Assembly (NCBI RefSeq): GCF_963422355.1
Contig: NC_085093.1
Span: forward strand, 6,066,325-6,130,324
Direction of reading: 5' to 3'
Origin: Corticium candelabrum
Lineage: Eukaryota; Porifera; Homoscleromorpha; Homosclerophorida; Plakinidae
Length of the DNA: 64,000 bases
The notes under the pieces are model-generated. The model was not told the origin of the DNA. It searched no databases and worked only from the letters and a program-made list of their open reading frames with translations. Below, piece after piece: positions 32,560-45,000 of this stretch; within the stretch, counting starts at the first letter, position 1, and each line of letters starts with the position of its first letter. The position numbers and the translations under genes are program-made.

Positions 32560-33100
32560 ACACATGTGGTAGAGGTTGGAAACTGGCAGGAGTCCACCCT
32601 CTCCCTAAGTTGACAACCGGCACAGTAGTTGTGTTACAGGACAGATGTTGAGATCCAAGCAAACGATAGTGAGTTGTTGAGCAATAAGGGCCACAAATAG
32701 GAGTGTCTGATGAAAGGCGTATCTTACTAAGATATCGAAAACATGTAAGAGAATTCCATGCTCCAATGAGCACAGCTGAACAGCATGTATCGGCAACAGT
32801 ATCACCAGCAGCTATCTCTGAGCCATCTACAAGAAGAAATATGGACATTACAGACATCACGCCTCCTGCAGCAACACTATCACAAGCTTCAGCTTCTACA
32901 CCGTCAATGACTCAGGTATCTACAACCCCCACTTTATCCCCAGAATGAACTCCCAGTCGACCCGTAGCCAAATCAGAGACACTTACATACTGTGAGGAAG
33001 GAAGTAGCAGAACGGATTAAGCGTGGGTACAGCCAGCATCACGCTCTATCTACGAGGAAGGAATAGTAACTAGATCAGGGCGACAAGTAAAGTTGACACA
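32560..33100 (+). pseudogene. Gypsy C-terminal fragment between the Mutator copies
   Basis: LPKLTTGTVVVLQDRC, then RILLRYRKHVREFHAP, and later GIVTRSGRQVKL match the end of a Gypsy polyprotein ('L..G..V.LQD', 'LRRNRKHIR', 'TRSGRxV'). Stops interrupt it. No LTR was recognised. It separates two related Mutator-like remnants, so it may have inserted between or into them. Confidence 0.5.
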
Positions 33101-33429
33101 CTGCCAAAGATGCGAAAGTTTGATTGACATGGGTTATGTTGCGTTGCGTTGGGTTACTTCATTTGTTTTAGAACAAGGGGGTATTGCAGTAAGGCAGTAA
33201 GGACTACCAAGACTATGAGCATGCTTGGAGAGATTAGAGCGGTTGCGCGGGCTATAGCTGGAGAGCATATAATACAGATCCCTACGGTCAGTTTCAGCTG
33301 TGATAGGCAAAGTCCTCGACTTTGAAATCGAGAGTCGATTTTGCAAGGATTGCCAGGCGCACGGCTCATGGGATAGAGGGAGCGAGAGGTTCAGGATGTG
33401 GAAGGAGACTCACACACCCACATGCTCAC

Positions 33430-34470
33430 TGAACTAGAGGATCCTCAAACAGCATGGAGCAGCATGGGATTGTGATTATTATGTGGGGTCGTTCTTTGGA
33501 ACTGCACAAGCTAAAATACACAACATTCATAGGTGATGGTGATAGTTCTGCTTTTCGATCCGTGACTCTTGCAAAACCATATGGTGAGGACGTAACTATC
33601 ACTAAGAGTGACTGTATTGGGCACGTCCACAAACGCATGGGTATTTCCAGCTTAGAAAATTGTGGACGGAACATGAGGATCTGGCAATTCCACTTCCGTC
33701 AGGTGACTCAGTCAGAAAGAGTATGAAAGGGCAGTGCCGGCTAACAGCTGATCTGGTAAACAAGCTTAAAAATTATTATGGCAAGGCGATTCGCAGTCAT
33801 ATTGGTGATAAACTAGGGATGATCAGAGCCATCTTAGCAATATATTCACACCACTCGAATGACCACTCATACTGCCCTCCTGGTGATGATAGCTGGTGTA
33901 AGTTCAACAGAAATGATCCTCGGTACAAACCGAAAAAATCCAGAATAAAGTGCTTCATTTGATAGAGCCAGTGTTTGAGAGGCTTAGTGATGAGGATCTT
34001 TTAGAGAGGTTACAACGGGGGGACACTTAAAATTCGAATGAGTCTCTCCACAGCCACATTTGGAAAAGATGCCCAAAACACCATTTTGCCTCTCTGAAGA
34101 TAGTAAATATAGCAACGTCTCTATCAGTTGTGCAGAGGAACGCTGGCAATGTACGGCTTGTTAGAGTGCTAGAGGCAATGAGGGTCACCAACACTACTTT
34201 GTGTCGACGCCTATTTGAGAAGCTGGACGTCAGGAAGGAGAGCCAGCTTTTGAGGAAGCGTCAACCTGATACAAAGAAGAGGCGTCAAGTGTTGAGAGGA
34301 ATGATTAAAGCGCGGAGAAGATGCTTTGGGAGAAAAGGAAGGCTCCACTTATGAGACTGGATCATTTCGTTTGGAGGACGCTGAGAGAGGTTCTAGCAAA
34401 GGTAGCCGAAAGAGGAAAAAGACTGTAAGAGTTGGTGAAGAAGAGAGAGAACCATCGAAGCGTCCTCAAT
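33430..34470 (+). pseudogene. Mutator-like transposase, copy 2 (C-terminal half)
   Basis: The fragment begins within the catalytic domain: GRSLELHKLKYTTFIGDGDS, AKPYGEDVTITKSDCIGHVH and HSYCPPGDDSWCKFN. It then reads NSNESLHSHIWKRCPKHHF, VQRNAGNVRLVRVLE and a basic tail ending about 34,354; after a frameshift GSFRLEDAERGSSKG continues to about 34,470. GDGDS and NES (second Asp and Glu) are intact here, unlike copy 1. Breaks occur near 33,660, 33,940 and 34,030. The 5' half, including the first Asp, is missing. Confidence 0.8.
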
Positions 34471-36175
34471 GATGGGATGGGTGTTGAGCTTTGAGTAGAG
34501 AGGGTAGGGAAGATATTGGGAGGGATGCTATAGTTACAGCTAAGAAAATGGATATTAAAAGGATCAAGAAAAGCGATTACCAGGAAAAACCTGAATCCAA
34601 GGAAAGGAGACATTACAAGAGAAGAGAAGTATATACATCATACGGTATTTTAATTTTATTCTTAACGATTACGTAAATAAATACCAACCGTTTTGCAGCG
34701 CGTATAGCCACTGTGTGGCAAGAACTGATGAATGCTTTTCCTCTAACAAGGACTGCGGCTACAGCAGCTACTCGTAGCGCCTCGAGAGGTAAAACCCTAG
34801 TACGAGGTCCGCCGAACAGAGCGATGTGCGCTACTTTGCTGTCATTCTGATTGCGTTCCTAGCCACGTCCATAACACCGACATTCTAGCTTCACTTCAAG
34901 CAAAGGCCCCGGAATCAAGAAAGTTGAAATCCCTCTACATGCAAGCTGTCGACAAATCAACGACATATTCGGGAACAATTTCCTTGCCTGTGTGAGAGTG
35001 AGGGTTAGTTGATGAGAGCAACTCCTGGTTCTCGTACTCGCTTTGCTTCCCGGGGACCTTCCGCACAGTATCTATGCAAGCACACTCGCCAAAACTCGAG
35101 AATTTATGGCGAACAAATCAAATCAGGATTGCAGTGTGTCAATTTGCAAAACATTTTCTGACATGAAAAGATATGTGACGAAAGCCAGTGCACAGCTGAC
35201 ACTGTTGACACGTTTCCTTTTGCCACTGGCCATCATCCTTGGGGATGGGCTACCGAAGATCAAAGTGAGTGTGTGTGCATGAGTGTAAAAACGATTGTAT
35301 TTGATAAATCTTCACGAGAAAATGAAGCTTCAAGAAGAAGGTCATTATGGTGAGACAACAAAAATTTATGAACAAGCTAAAGAGATAGTAGAGCAGTATT
35401 TAGAAAGAGCTGATGAACTGAGACTGGTGAATAAAAATATTGCAGAAATTCTAAAGTCAAGATTTGTACTTATGTTCTGTTTAGTTCTTCATAATCTGGG
35501 GCAAGTATACTGTTTAAAGAGAGAATCAATGTGAAAAGACAAACAGTTCTGGAGAATGTTTTATCTGTTCCAGAGGAAACATCCAGCGAAACGTAATTTC
35601 TCACTCACTGCCAGTGAGCTGTATTGTAATGTTTTTCTGTTTTTGATTGTAGACTAAAATCTAATTGATAGTGAGTTGGACTGCATGATACATACAGCCT
35701 ATATCAGCAGTAATTAGTTTGTTATCTGCCTGGGTAAACAAACTTTCTAAAGGGAAGTAGTGTAACGTATACTGGTAAATCCGGCAACTCGTGTCTAATA
35801 TACGGATTAGAACGCAGTTCTGTGTGCCTAACGAACATTGTACAATAGCACCGCTCTGCTTGTTACAAAAGCCTAGTCGATTAAATATGTTCTTATTTAA
35901 TCACTCTGTAGACACCACACCCTCTTATCAAGTGCTGCACGACCACAGATTATGCAGGACGCATACACCTCGTAGACTTATTGATTCTGCTTTTAGAATA
36001 GCGCATAAAAGCGGAACCAGGTGTGTTGTTTCCTAGGAGACCCTTCAGGAAAGTATAAGAATTACCCATGTGCTGCATGCACTCTGCACCGACCCAATGG
36101 TTTCATACCTAGCCGTCTCTCCACTACGACCCCGATAACGCTCCATCACGACGTTCTCTAGCTGTCACCACACTG
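34471..36175. other. No recognised gene
   Basis: Two ORFs deserve note but carry no domain I can name. One is at 35,043-35,282 and may end at a donor-like 'atcaaagtgagtg'. The other is at 35,295-35,534, a helical, charged sequence (GETTKIYEQAKEIVEQYLER) that could be a helical-repeat exon. No splice-consistent gene model could be built. Confidence 0.4.
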
Positions 36176-36739
36176 CAGGGGCGTAGCGTCCAGTCCGACC
36201 GGTCCGGCCATGGCCGGACCGGTTTTTGAAATATGCACTTTCGCCAGACGCTCAATGGCATCAACTTCCGTTTTAAGGGTATAGCCGATTAAATAAGTAA
36301 TATATTTCTGCTCATGCAGTACTTTGTGCGTCGGCCTTGCGTTCTCCAGACGTCAGTTGAAGGTACTGTACATACGCTGTTAGTGAGAGAAGTGCATCAG
36401 CGTTAAGGAGAGTGAAGACGTACCTCCGTTCGACCATGTCTCAAGTTCGCTTGAATAACCTGTTAGTTCTCCATGCTCATAAGGCTAAAACAGACACTTT
36501 GTCGATCAGTTCGTGCTTAAATGAGTTTGTGGCTGGTAGTGAGCACAGACTTCGCATTTTTGGAAAGTTCGATTAAGGTTATGAGCAGCAATAAGTATCA
36601 GTTTTAGAATTAGACATGGCTGTCATTATAGTTCTCGTTAATTAAAGTTGTCCCGCCCATCTACTAGCGTGCGCTACATTGTCCAGCCCACTAGCGCGCG
36701 CTAGGCCGGACCGGTTTTCATTTACTTCCTACGCCCCTG
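36176..36739 (+). mobile_element. hAT deletion derivative (MITE-like) with 5-bp target duplication
   Basis: Ends CAGGGGCGTAG (36,176-36,186) and CTACGCCCCTG (36,729-36,739) are perfect inverted repeats, flanked by CACTG on both sides (36,171-36,175 and 36,740-36,744). Both ends carry a palindromic 'ggccggaccggttt' block. Only 564 bp remain, including the last part of a transposase gene, so this copy depends on enzyme from elsewhere. The 5-bp duplication places it with the hAT group that makes 5-bp rather than 8-bp duplications. Confidence 0.9.
36367..36576 (+). pseudogene. hAT dimerisation-domain remnant
   Basis: The open frame reads YAVSERSASALRRVKTYLRS, continues MSQVRLNNLLVLHAHK and ends EFVAGSEHRLRIFGKFD followed by a stop at 36,574-36,576. 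This is the classic hAT C-terminal block (xERSFSALRRLKTYLRSTMS...RLNxLxxLH). It is the only coding part kept in the 564-bp element. Confidence 0.85.
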
Positions 36740-37676
36740 CACTGTCACTGCTGTCAAGCTATAGACAGAATGCAAGTGCAGTAACTGCGCTGCAAACGCA
36801 TTCGTAAGACTGCTACCGGTCTGCATGACTTCGTCTTGAAACTGTAACTTAACATATTCAAACAATCTTACCCTCGATATATAAATGTAAGACATTGATT
36901 AATACAGATAGAAGCTAGGATACTGGATGAAGTCTTTCACAAAAGTTTACATTTTCTTAGTTCCAACTTCCGTAGTAACCTACAAAGTAATTTGGAATAG
37001 AGAAGGATAGTCAGGCAAAGCTGAAACATCCTCCATTGCCACCAAGATATGACCGACAGACTTGATTTGAAGTCAAGTGACATGAGAGCTAGAAATTATT
37101 CTGCTAGCAAGTCAATTTGAACCCTAAACAAAAGGAAACGATCGCCACGCTTTCAGACATCAATATGGTTACAAGTTCCCGTCACAGTACCCCGGATATG
37201 AAGTGCAAGCGTATCACATGTGACTACTTCCTATTGATCACCTAGCAGGCAAGGCGTCCGTTCAGGTCCGCACTACTGTAGCATTTCGATCCGATCCGTC
37301 TTCTACGCGCTGCAGCTGAGTAGCACTAGCAGAAGGAGCTGACCAACGAACATGATTGCCTAATTCATCTCAGTAGCTATGCGTTGGTAGTGAACACACA
37401 TCTAGAGATTTGCAAAAAAAAAGTGCTACATGTTCCTAGCAAGATATTTTCAACGCGATGTTTTCATTCGATGCATTTTGTATATATTATAATGAGTGAA
37501 TGTGTCAGCTAATTTTTAAATGAATTCAAAAGTGCGGGAAATAATGCTTTTATAACTACGGTGCATCAGAAGGTTGAATCATTCTTCATCGAGAGGTACG
37601 TACACTTTTTCTATCTACGTGTGTGGTGTACGCCTAGATACTAGAGATTGGATCTTGGTTTGGTAATTGTAGAGAC
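36740..37676. other. No recognised gene
   Basis: Anonymous AT-rich sequence between the small hAT element and the piggyBac region. Confidence 0.4.
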
Positions 37677-38020
37677 ATGGATCGCGAAGTTACTGCGATG
37701 GAGGTGGACCAACAGAAAGCAACGGATAAAAAGAAAGGGACGACTAGGAAGAAACAGACGGCTAGTGTGAAAGAGACGGCTAGGCAGAATGAGACGGGTA
37801 TGGAGAAAGAGACGGCTAAGGAGAATGAGACGGCTAGGGAAAGAGACGGCTAGCGCAGATGCACAGCCAGCAAAGCGCCGTCAGCAACAAAGGTGTGTCT
37901 CAGAGAATTAATAAACAACACAGCGTCTGGAACTGTGCTTAATTTTACGTATACAGAGGTAGAAGAGGAGGAAATGGAGGAAGAAACGGAGGAGGAAACG
38001 GGACAGAAATAGACGGCATT
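37677..38020 (+). CDS. Possible 5' exon(s), Lys/Glu/Thr-rich repeat
   Basis: From the ATG at 37,677 the frame encodes MDREVTAMEVDQQKATDKKK followed by imperfect repeats of KETARQNET/EKETAKENET, then a stop at 37,853. One base lost near 37,838 would let it continue into ADAQPAKRRQQQR, and an acidic stretch (EVEEEEMEEETEEETGQK) follows at about 37,952. It lies upstream of the first recognised piggyBac exon and could be that gene's N-terminal region; this is speculative. Confidence 0.25.
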
Positions 38021-38220
38021 AGTAACTATTTTTACGCCAAGAATATTACTTTGCATTTTTAATTAGTGTGTGTGTGTGTGTGTTTGTTTGTTTATATTGA
38101 TTCTGTAACTACTGTTAGTGAAATAATACAAATTATGACGTTGAACATCGCATACGGCCAAGGTTCACCACTTCGGAGGTATTTCATCACGAACCACCAC
38201 CACCCCACCCCACCCACCCC

Positions 38221-38252
38221 ACACACACACACACACACGGACACACACACAC

Positions 38253-38341
<89 letters not shown>
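38221..38341. repeat. CA/GT microsatellite
   Basis: Long (CA)n run with a few 'cggacaca' interruptions. ORFs through it on both strands (poly-Cys-Val on minus, His-Thr on plus) are artefacts. Confidence 0.97.
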
Positions 38342-38344
<3 letters not shown>

Positions 38345-38796
38345 AATGAAAAAATCTGGGAATGTCAGAAAAATCTTCAAAACAGAAAAGCTGAAATGCA
38401 TTTGCTGAGATCATGTCTTTCTCTCTAAAACTAACCACCTACTTAGAAATGTTCCACCTGATAAATTCCCCCTAACTAGAGCAGATTGATATCAACATGA
38501 GGAAGACTCTTGAGAGAATATTTAATTGTTCTATTTTTGAAAGTTCATGGCATTAGGCTACACCGCCTAACCACATCTGACTGTTTTTGTTTGTTTGTTG
38601 TTGTTATTGTGTGTGAGAGAGATTAGGTGCGAAAGAATTTTTTAGTTTTATATACTGCACTTTATAGGAACGGAGATCGTTATACCTTCATTCCAACCCC
38701 GCCTAAGACCGGCTGGACTGAAGAGAAGAAGTTTGTAATAATTATATATTACAGTTGGCGGGCAAGGTAACAGTTATTATATATATGTATTTGTAG

Positions 38797-41190
38797 GAGA
38801 TTACTTGAATCAGAAGCGTATCGCCCCGACTGTGAAGATGTTAAAGTCACCTTACAACCCTTTCAACCCACACGTCCTGTCGGCGCCCATCTACCCCGTC
38901 ACCTTCCCGACAACCCTACACCTCTCGACCTTTTTTCTGTGTATTTTGACAACATCCTGCAGAAGATAGCGGTCTGGACGAACGGCAAGGGACGGCATAA
39001 AAAAAGCAACGGAGAAGAGCTTCCAATGGCAGCACGACACCACCACCCCCCAAGAGCTCAGAGTCTATTTTGGCCTTGTGTTGGGCATGGGATTAGTCCG
39101 TCTGCCCCAGATCTCTCACTACCGGTCCCAAAGTGATTTTTGGAGCCAACCCATTTTTCAAAACACCATATCGGGACGACGGTTTGTTGCCATCTCTCAT
39201 TCATTGAAGGTTAGTAGATAAACAATTTGTGAAAATGCAAAGTGTTACAGGATGTTTTTTGTTTAGTTGAATGAGTTTATCATTCCCAAAAAAACCGTCG
39301 TCCCAGGAGATCGGGGCAGAGGACACAGCACGCCTCACAGAGCCGGTCCCTGTCCCCAGCAGTGGGGTATAGGAAACAGAGCAACCAGCCGGAGCAAGTG
39401 CTGAGGGCCATGTGGCACCCAATCCCAGTCTTGGGGATAAGGGTGCCACTACACCAACAGACCGGCTCTTTAAGATCCGACCTGTACTTCAGCAGGTATG
39501 ACTTGCCAGTTGTAGTGCGAACAATTCGTGTATAATATGTATGTGATTATAGACGAGGCGTGCTTGCCGCATGTATTGTCAACCCGGACAGAAACTTGCT
39601 ATTGACGAGAGAATGCTTCGTTTCAAAGGTTAAATGAATTTATTGTACATTCATATGTCTGATTGTAATGCAGTTCTATTTTTAGGAAGGTCCGGCATGC
39701 GGCAATACATGCCCAACAAACCCATCAAGTGGGGCTTCAAGCTATGGGTCTTAGCAACATCAGACTCATCCTCTCCCAGTGGAGCCGGTTACGTCGTCGA
39801 CTTTGACGTACATCTAGGCTCCCAGGGCGTTCCGGAAGAGGGCCTCACTCAAAAGGTAATGTTAGAGCTCCTGGAGCCTCCTGTCAGCAGCAACCTTCCA
39901 TTGCCTGTCCTTGGGCTGGGCTATCATTTGTACGTTGACAAACTATTACCCGGTATGGTTTCTATTTTTAGAGCATTGCTGTAGCAGGCATTATGTTTCC
40001 TCGCAGGTAAATTACTTTGCCAGCACAAGGAAAAGGAGGTATATGCTGCTGGAACGATGCGCCAAAGACGCTCCGGTTTACCACCGCAAATATCGGGGCC
40101 CATCGTAAAAAAGGAAGACAGAGGCAATTGGCGTTGGTCACGTGACGGCAATTGCCTGTACCTAGTCTGGGTCGACAACAGCCTTCCTGTCTTTTGCTGA
40201 ACTCTTCAAAAACTTGACAGTAAAGAAGGGCAAAAGCAGTAGTAAGCAGCTTGAAAATTTTGCTGTATTTTAAATTGAGTTACCTACTTTGGTTTCAAGA
40301 AAGGCAAGGGAATTTCCTTGCCCACCAGTCGTCCCAGACTACAATCGGTACATGGGTGGTACAGACATTCTTGACCAGACGACAGGTGGCTATGCGGTCT
40401 CGAGGAAGGTCTGCTGTTAGCCAAACGTTTTCCTTTACAACTTCCTTGAGACCGCCGCTGCGAATTCGTGGCACCTGTACAGACTGACCACCTGTCCAAC
40501 AGTAAGTGTCATAGCTATGAATTCTTATTTGTTGTATCTTATGTGTTGTATATAGCTAGTTGTTCATGTTGTAGATGAAACACCTGGACTTTCAAGAGCT
40601 TCTTGTCAAACAACTAATTGCTGCTCAACAGGAAGCTCAAAGACAAGATCCAAGCAGAGGTGGTCGACCACAAAAGACCCGGTCAACGCCTCTGCCGCTT
40701 CCTATATCCGTCCTATGTACCACACTCCTATGATTTCTGCAGGGCGGCCACGACGGTGAGTGAGGGCAGATGCAGGTGCTGTGTTCAGTAGTACTGTCTC
40801 TTATACCTGTATGTTTTTAGTTGTATTTATTGTTACTTTCTTCAAGGGAGGTCGGATGTCCGCAGTTATTGCAGGGAGTGTGGTGTGTAACTATGCTTTC
40901 GTCTAGGCCACAACTGTTTAGACTGTATCATAGAAAGAGTAGATTAGCTATATCATGTCGGGAATTTGTAAATAGTAAAAAATCCAGTAACCCTACTTTT
41001 GTGTTTTACCGTTGGAGATCAGTCTGATGATCTGTAAATTAGTGCAACTATTGTACTGTACAGTTAGTTTCCGGTAATTTGTAAATAGTATATATTATAC
41101 TGTAGTGTAGTAGTTAGTGTACAGTATATTTGTACACTATCAAACAAGTTGGTGTGGCCAGAATGGCCAAAATGGCTGCGACTGTGGACT
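38797..41190 (+). pseudogene. piggyBac transposase-derived gene, copy A (multi-exon)
   Basis: Exons delimited by GT-AG: 38,797-39,209, 39,267-39,495, 39,553-39,628, 39,686-39,952, 40,007-40,241, 40,300-40,501, and from 40,575. Matches to the piggyBac DDE domain include VYFDNILQKIAVWTN, ELRVYFGLVLGMGLVRLPQI, DRLFKIRPVLQQ, KLAIDERMLRFK (first Asp), GYVVDFDVHLG (second), HLYVD (third) and PDYNRYMGGTDILDQ. A C-terminal Cys block (YCREC) is near 40,868. Damage: a frameshift in the A-run at about 39,000, a stop where copy B has Trp (RKVCC-stop-PN), and a stop in the Cys block. It seems a dead transposon or gene copy. Confidence 0.8.
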
Positions 41191-42092
41191 GTACTAATTT
41201 CTTCGTTCCATATGTAAGTCATGTATAAAGCCGTGTAGAGTGTAGTCCGTTCCATCTTCTCGTTTCGTTTGTGTGGCCGTATCGGTGTAGTCTAAGCTTT
41301 GCGCTAGACCCTTGATGTGGAGAAAGGAGGGTCCTAATAGGAACCGCCTCTAATCGCTGATATCAAACTTTTATGATGGCCGGTGGACGTGTGACGTGGA
41401 CGACAACCAGCGTACCAAGTGTCAGGTCCATTGCTGCAGAGGTAAATTTATATTGAATTTTAGAAGATCTACATACGGGAGAGACGCGCCATTTTGGTTA
41501 CAACCTGCATAACCAAGGACTAATTAGCTAATTAGGGCCATCTCTGGTGCATTGAAGATCAGTAGATAAACAATTCTCGTAAAAATGAAAAAGGTTACAG
41601 AATGTTTCTTGCCTACTTGAATGAATTTGTTCCACCAAAGAGAAAACCGCCGTGCCAGGAGATCGGGGCAGAAGACATAGCACGTCTCACAGAGCCGGTC
41701 CCTGACACCAGCACAGGGGTACAAGAAAGAGACACACCAGTTGGTCCTAGTGCTGAGGGCCAGGAGGCACCAAACCCCAGTATCGGGGATCAGGGTGCCA
41801 CTAAACCAACACCAGCACTACAGCAGGTATGGAGACGTGTCACAGCTTGTAGTATGAACAATCATTGTATGTGATGATAGATGAGGCGTACTTGCCGTAT
41901 GTATTGTCAACCCAGACAGAAACTAGCAATAGATGAGCGAATGCTTCGTTCCAAAGGTTAAATAGATTTAATGTTCATCGAAACGCCTGATTGTATTGCA
42001 GTTCTATTTTAGGAAGGTCCGGCATGCGGCAATATATGCCCAACAAACCCATCAAGTGGGGCGTCAAGATATGGGTCTTAGTAACATCAGAC

Positions 42093-45000
42093 CAGTAGCG
42101 GATCCAGATGGGGGTTGCTGGGGTTGCAACCCCCCCCCTTTTCTGGCGCTGTTGTAGGAAGACAAAGTGTGGTAATAATTACACCAGTGAAGTCACTTGC
42201 TTCTCAGTCTGTCAGAAAGTATACATAAACTAAGTACTTAGCACTAGCTAGTGACAGAAATAAAATAAAAATTGGGCAAACGCAGTACGTCTACTAGTAG
42301 TCAGAGTATCCTTCACTAAACAGACGTCCGGAGATCGAGGCTGCGTAACTCGCGTTACCTGTTTGGCGGTGTTCGTGTTTCTTCCGTGCGTTTTACTGAA
42401 AGACGTAAACATGTCCTCTGCTTTGAAAAGGTAGGCATGAATAGAAAATTAGGTTTCGTGTTGTAAGCATTCTGAACAGATTCTCCACTGCGTAACAGAT
42501 TCGCATCAGATAAAGCAGCAGCCGCTAGACAACCTCCAGCAAAAAAGCAACGTCTGATTACCGCTTGTCTTGGACAACCGTCACAGTCAGCAACAGCGGC
42601 TTGCGAAGAAAGCAGTTCTGTTTTACCTGTGCCTCTAGACTGTCTGAGTCTCCCGGATTCAGGTCCTCGGAGTCGCGATTTCGGGTCAGTGAGTACTAGC
42701 TCCAAGGCTGTCGACAGGCCAGTTCATTTGTCAGGGGTGGAAGAAATAATAGATCTGGGCAACCTCGTACTAGCTGCAAATAGATCTTTTGATTGCCTTA
42801 GACAATTAATTCATGAAATGTCAGATGCCGAAAAAATGCAGCACCTTACATTTCACGTCAAACCTGCTCCATCAGATGTCCTCCACTTTCATGAGGTGAC
42901 GAAGAGTGGCAAACGCTGGAAGGTGTCTTTTCAGAGAAAATGGATGGAAGACTACGAGTGGCTTTCGTACAGCAATGTTCTGCAAGGTGGCATTTGTCGG
43001 TATTGCATCCTATTTCCCGAACACCCGCAGAGGGGAGGTTCAAAGGGAGGGAATCCAGGCATACTCGTGACGGTGCCGTACCAGAAACCATTCACAAAGG
43101 CTCTTGGCAAAGATGGCGTACTGGTCATTCATGAAGGGACGGTCGTGCATCGACACGCAATGGTTCAAGCCGACTTGTTCAAACTTAGCTTTGAGAAGGC
43201 AGATTCAAGAGTAGACACGATGCTACTGAAACACAAAGATCAGCAATCCTTGGAGAACAAAGAAATACTTCGTCAAATTATACTAGCTGTAGAATTTCTG
43301 GCAAAACAAGGCTTGCCTCTTCGTGGTCATAGAGATGACAAGGTTGATTTTGCAACTGAAGGATCTAACAGGGGCAACTTCATTGCTGCACTACAGCTCT
43401 TGGCCAAAGGAAACAGCACTCTTCAAAAGCACCTTCTCTTTGCAAAACGAAATCAGAAGTACACAAGTAAAACCATACAAAATGAAATTGTTCACGTTTA
43501 TGCCAATAAGACCAGAGAGCGACTAACTGCACATCTGAGAGAAGAGCAGTTACCATTTGCAATCATTGCTGACGAAGCTACAGACCCTCATGCAAACCAA
43601 GAGGTCCTTTCACTGTGTTTGAGGTTTGTTGATTTACACTCAGCTTGTAGTCCAGTCATCAAGGAGTGCCTGATTGATTTCATCTATCTGGAAAGAGCAA
43701 ATGCCTTGACAATATCCGAGGAAATATTGAAGTCTCTGTCCAAACCACCAGTCTCTTTAGATCCCAACAATATCAGGGGGCAGGCATATGACGGCGCTGC
43801 GGTTATGTCGTCTAACATAGCCGGGGTTCACGCCAGAATCGAGGAAACGGCGCCATTGGCCATTTTCACCCACTGCTATTCTCATTGCCTCAATCTTTCT
43901 GTTGCGGCAACAAGCAAAGTCCAAGAAGTTAGAAATCTCATTGGTACAATCAATGAAGCGTACTTGTTTTTGTCTAACAGCCCAAAGAGACAGCAAATGT
44001 TCCAGCTAACGTTAGAGACGTATCTGCCTCAGTCTTCTCGCACTAAGCTTCCAGGGCTCTGCAAGACACGCTGGGTAGAACGCCATACATGCTTTGAAGT
44101 TTTTCTTGAACTGTACGAAGCCCTAGTGACCTTCCTTGACGCTATTGTGTCTCCACACGAGTACCCTGATCTCATGTCGGCTGACAAGGAATGGAAATGG
44201 GACAGAGAGACAGTGTCGAAAGCTCAGGGGCTAAAAGCAGCCCTCTCGTCATTTCAGACAATATCTGTTTTCATAACGACTAAAAACGTCCTTGATTCAG
44301 TTAAGGAACTGGCAGGAAAATTGCAAGAGCGGAACCAGGATATACTTGACGCCTACGCAATGGTTGATGAATCGATTGAAGAGATCAAAAGTGTGAGAAA
44401 AGATATCGATGCAACATTTGTTTCCTGGTATAGAGATATAACTGAGCTTGCAGCGAACATCGGCGTAGCGGAATCAATTCCTAGGAAAACCAGCCTGCAG
44501 AGGAACAGAAGTAACACACCTAGTCAAAGTCCGATGGAGTTTTATAAGCGGTCACTTGCAATTCCACTACTGGATTCTCTGACAGCGCAAATGGAAGACC
44601 GTTTCCTACGTGATGGAAGGCATGTTGGTGCGTTGCTGAATCTTGTACCATCAATATTTCTAACTTCGAGAGTAGAGTTGGGCACACTCAGAGAAGGCGT
44701 TATGTTTTGGGAAAAAGACCTACCTTTCCCTAAGTCTCTAGAGAATGAACTCAGGAGATGGGAAACCCTGTGGAAGAGAAGAAAAGACCGAGAATCCGTG
44801 CAAGAAGAAATGGTCAGGCAACGTGAGGCAAGAATTCCTGACAATCTGCTGCTGTCACTTGGAAATTGCGATGTACATTCGTTTCCGAACATTCACCGCC
44901 TACTTCTGATTGCCTGCACTCTCCCAATAACGAGTGCAGAAGCGGAGCGATCCTTTTCCCTCATGAGGCGGATCAAGACTTATGCAAGATCGGCGATGTG

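Noticed and set aside
35295..35534. Helical charged ORF as a tetratricopeptide-type immune gene exon
   Set aside because: A single short helical region without a repeat pattern or splice-consistent neighbours is not enough.
38092..38438. Long Cys-Val-Cys and His-Thr ORFs on both strands
   Set aside because: They are translations of the CA/GT microsatellite and have no gene structure.
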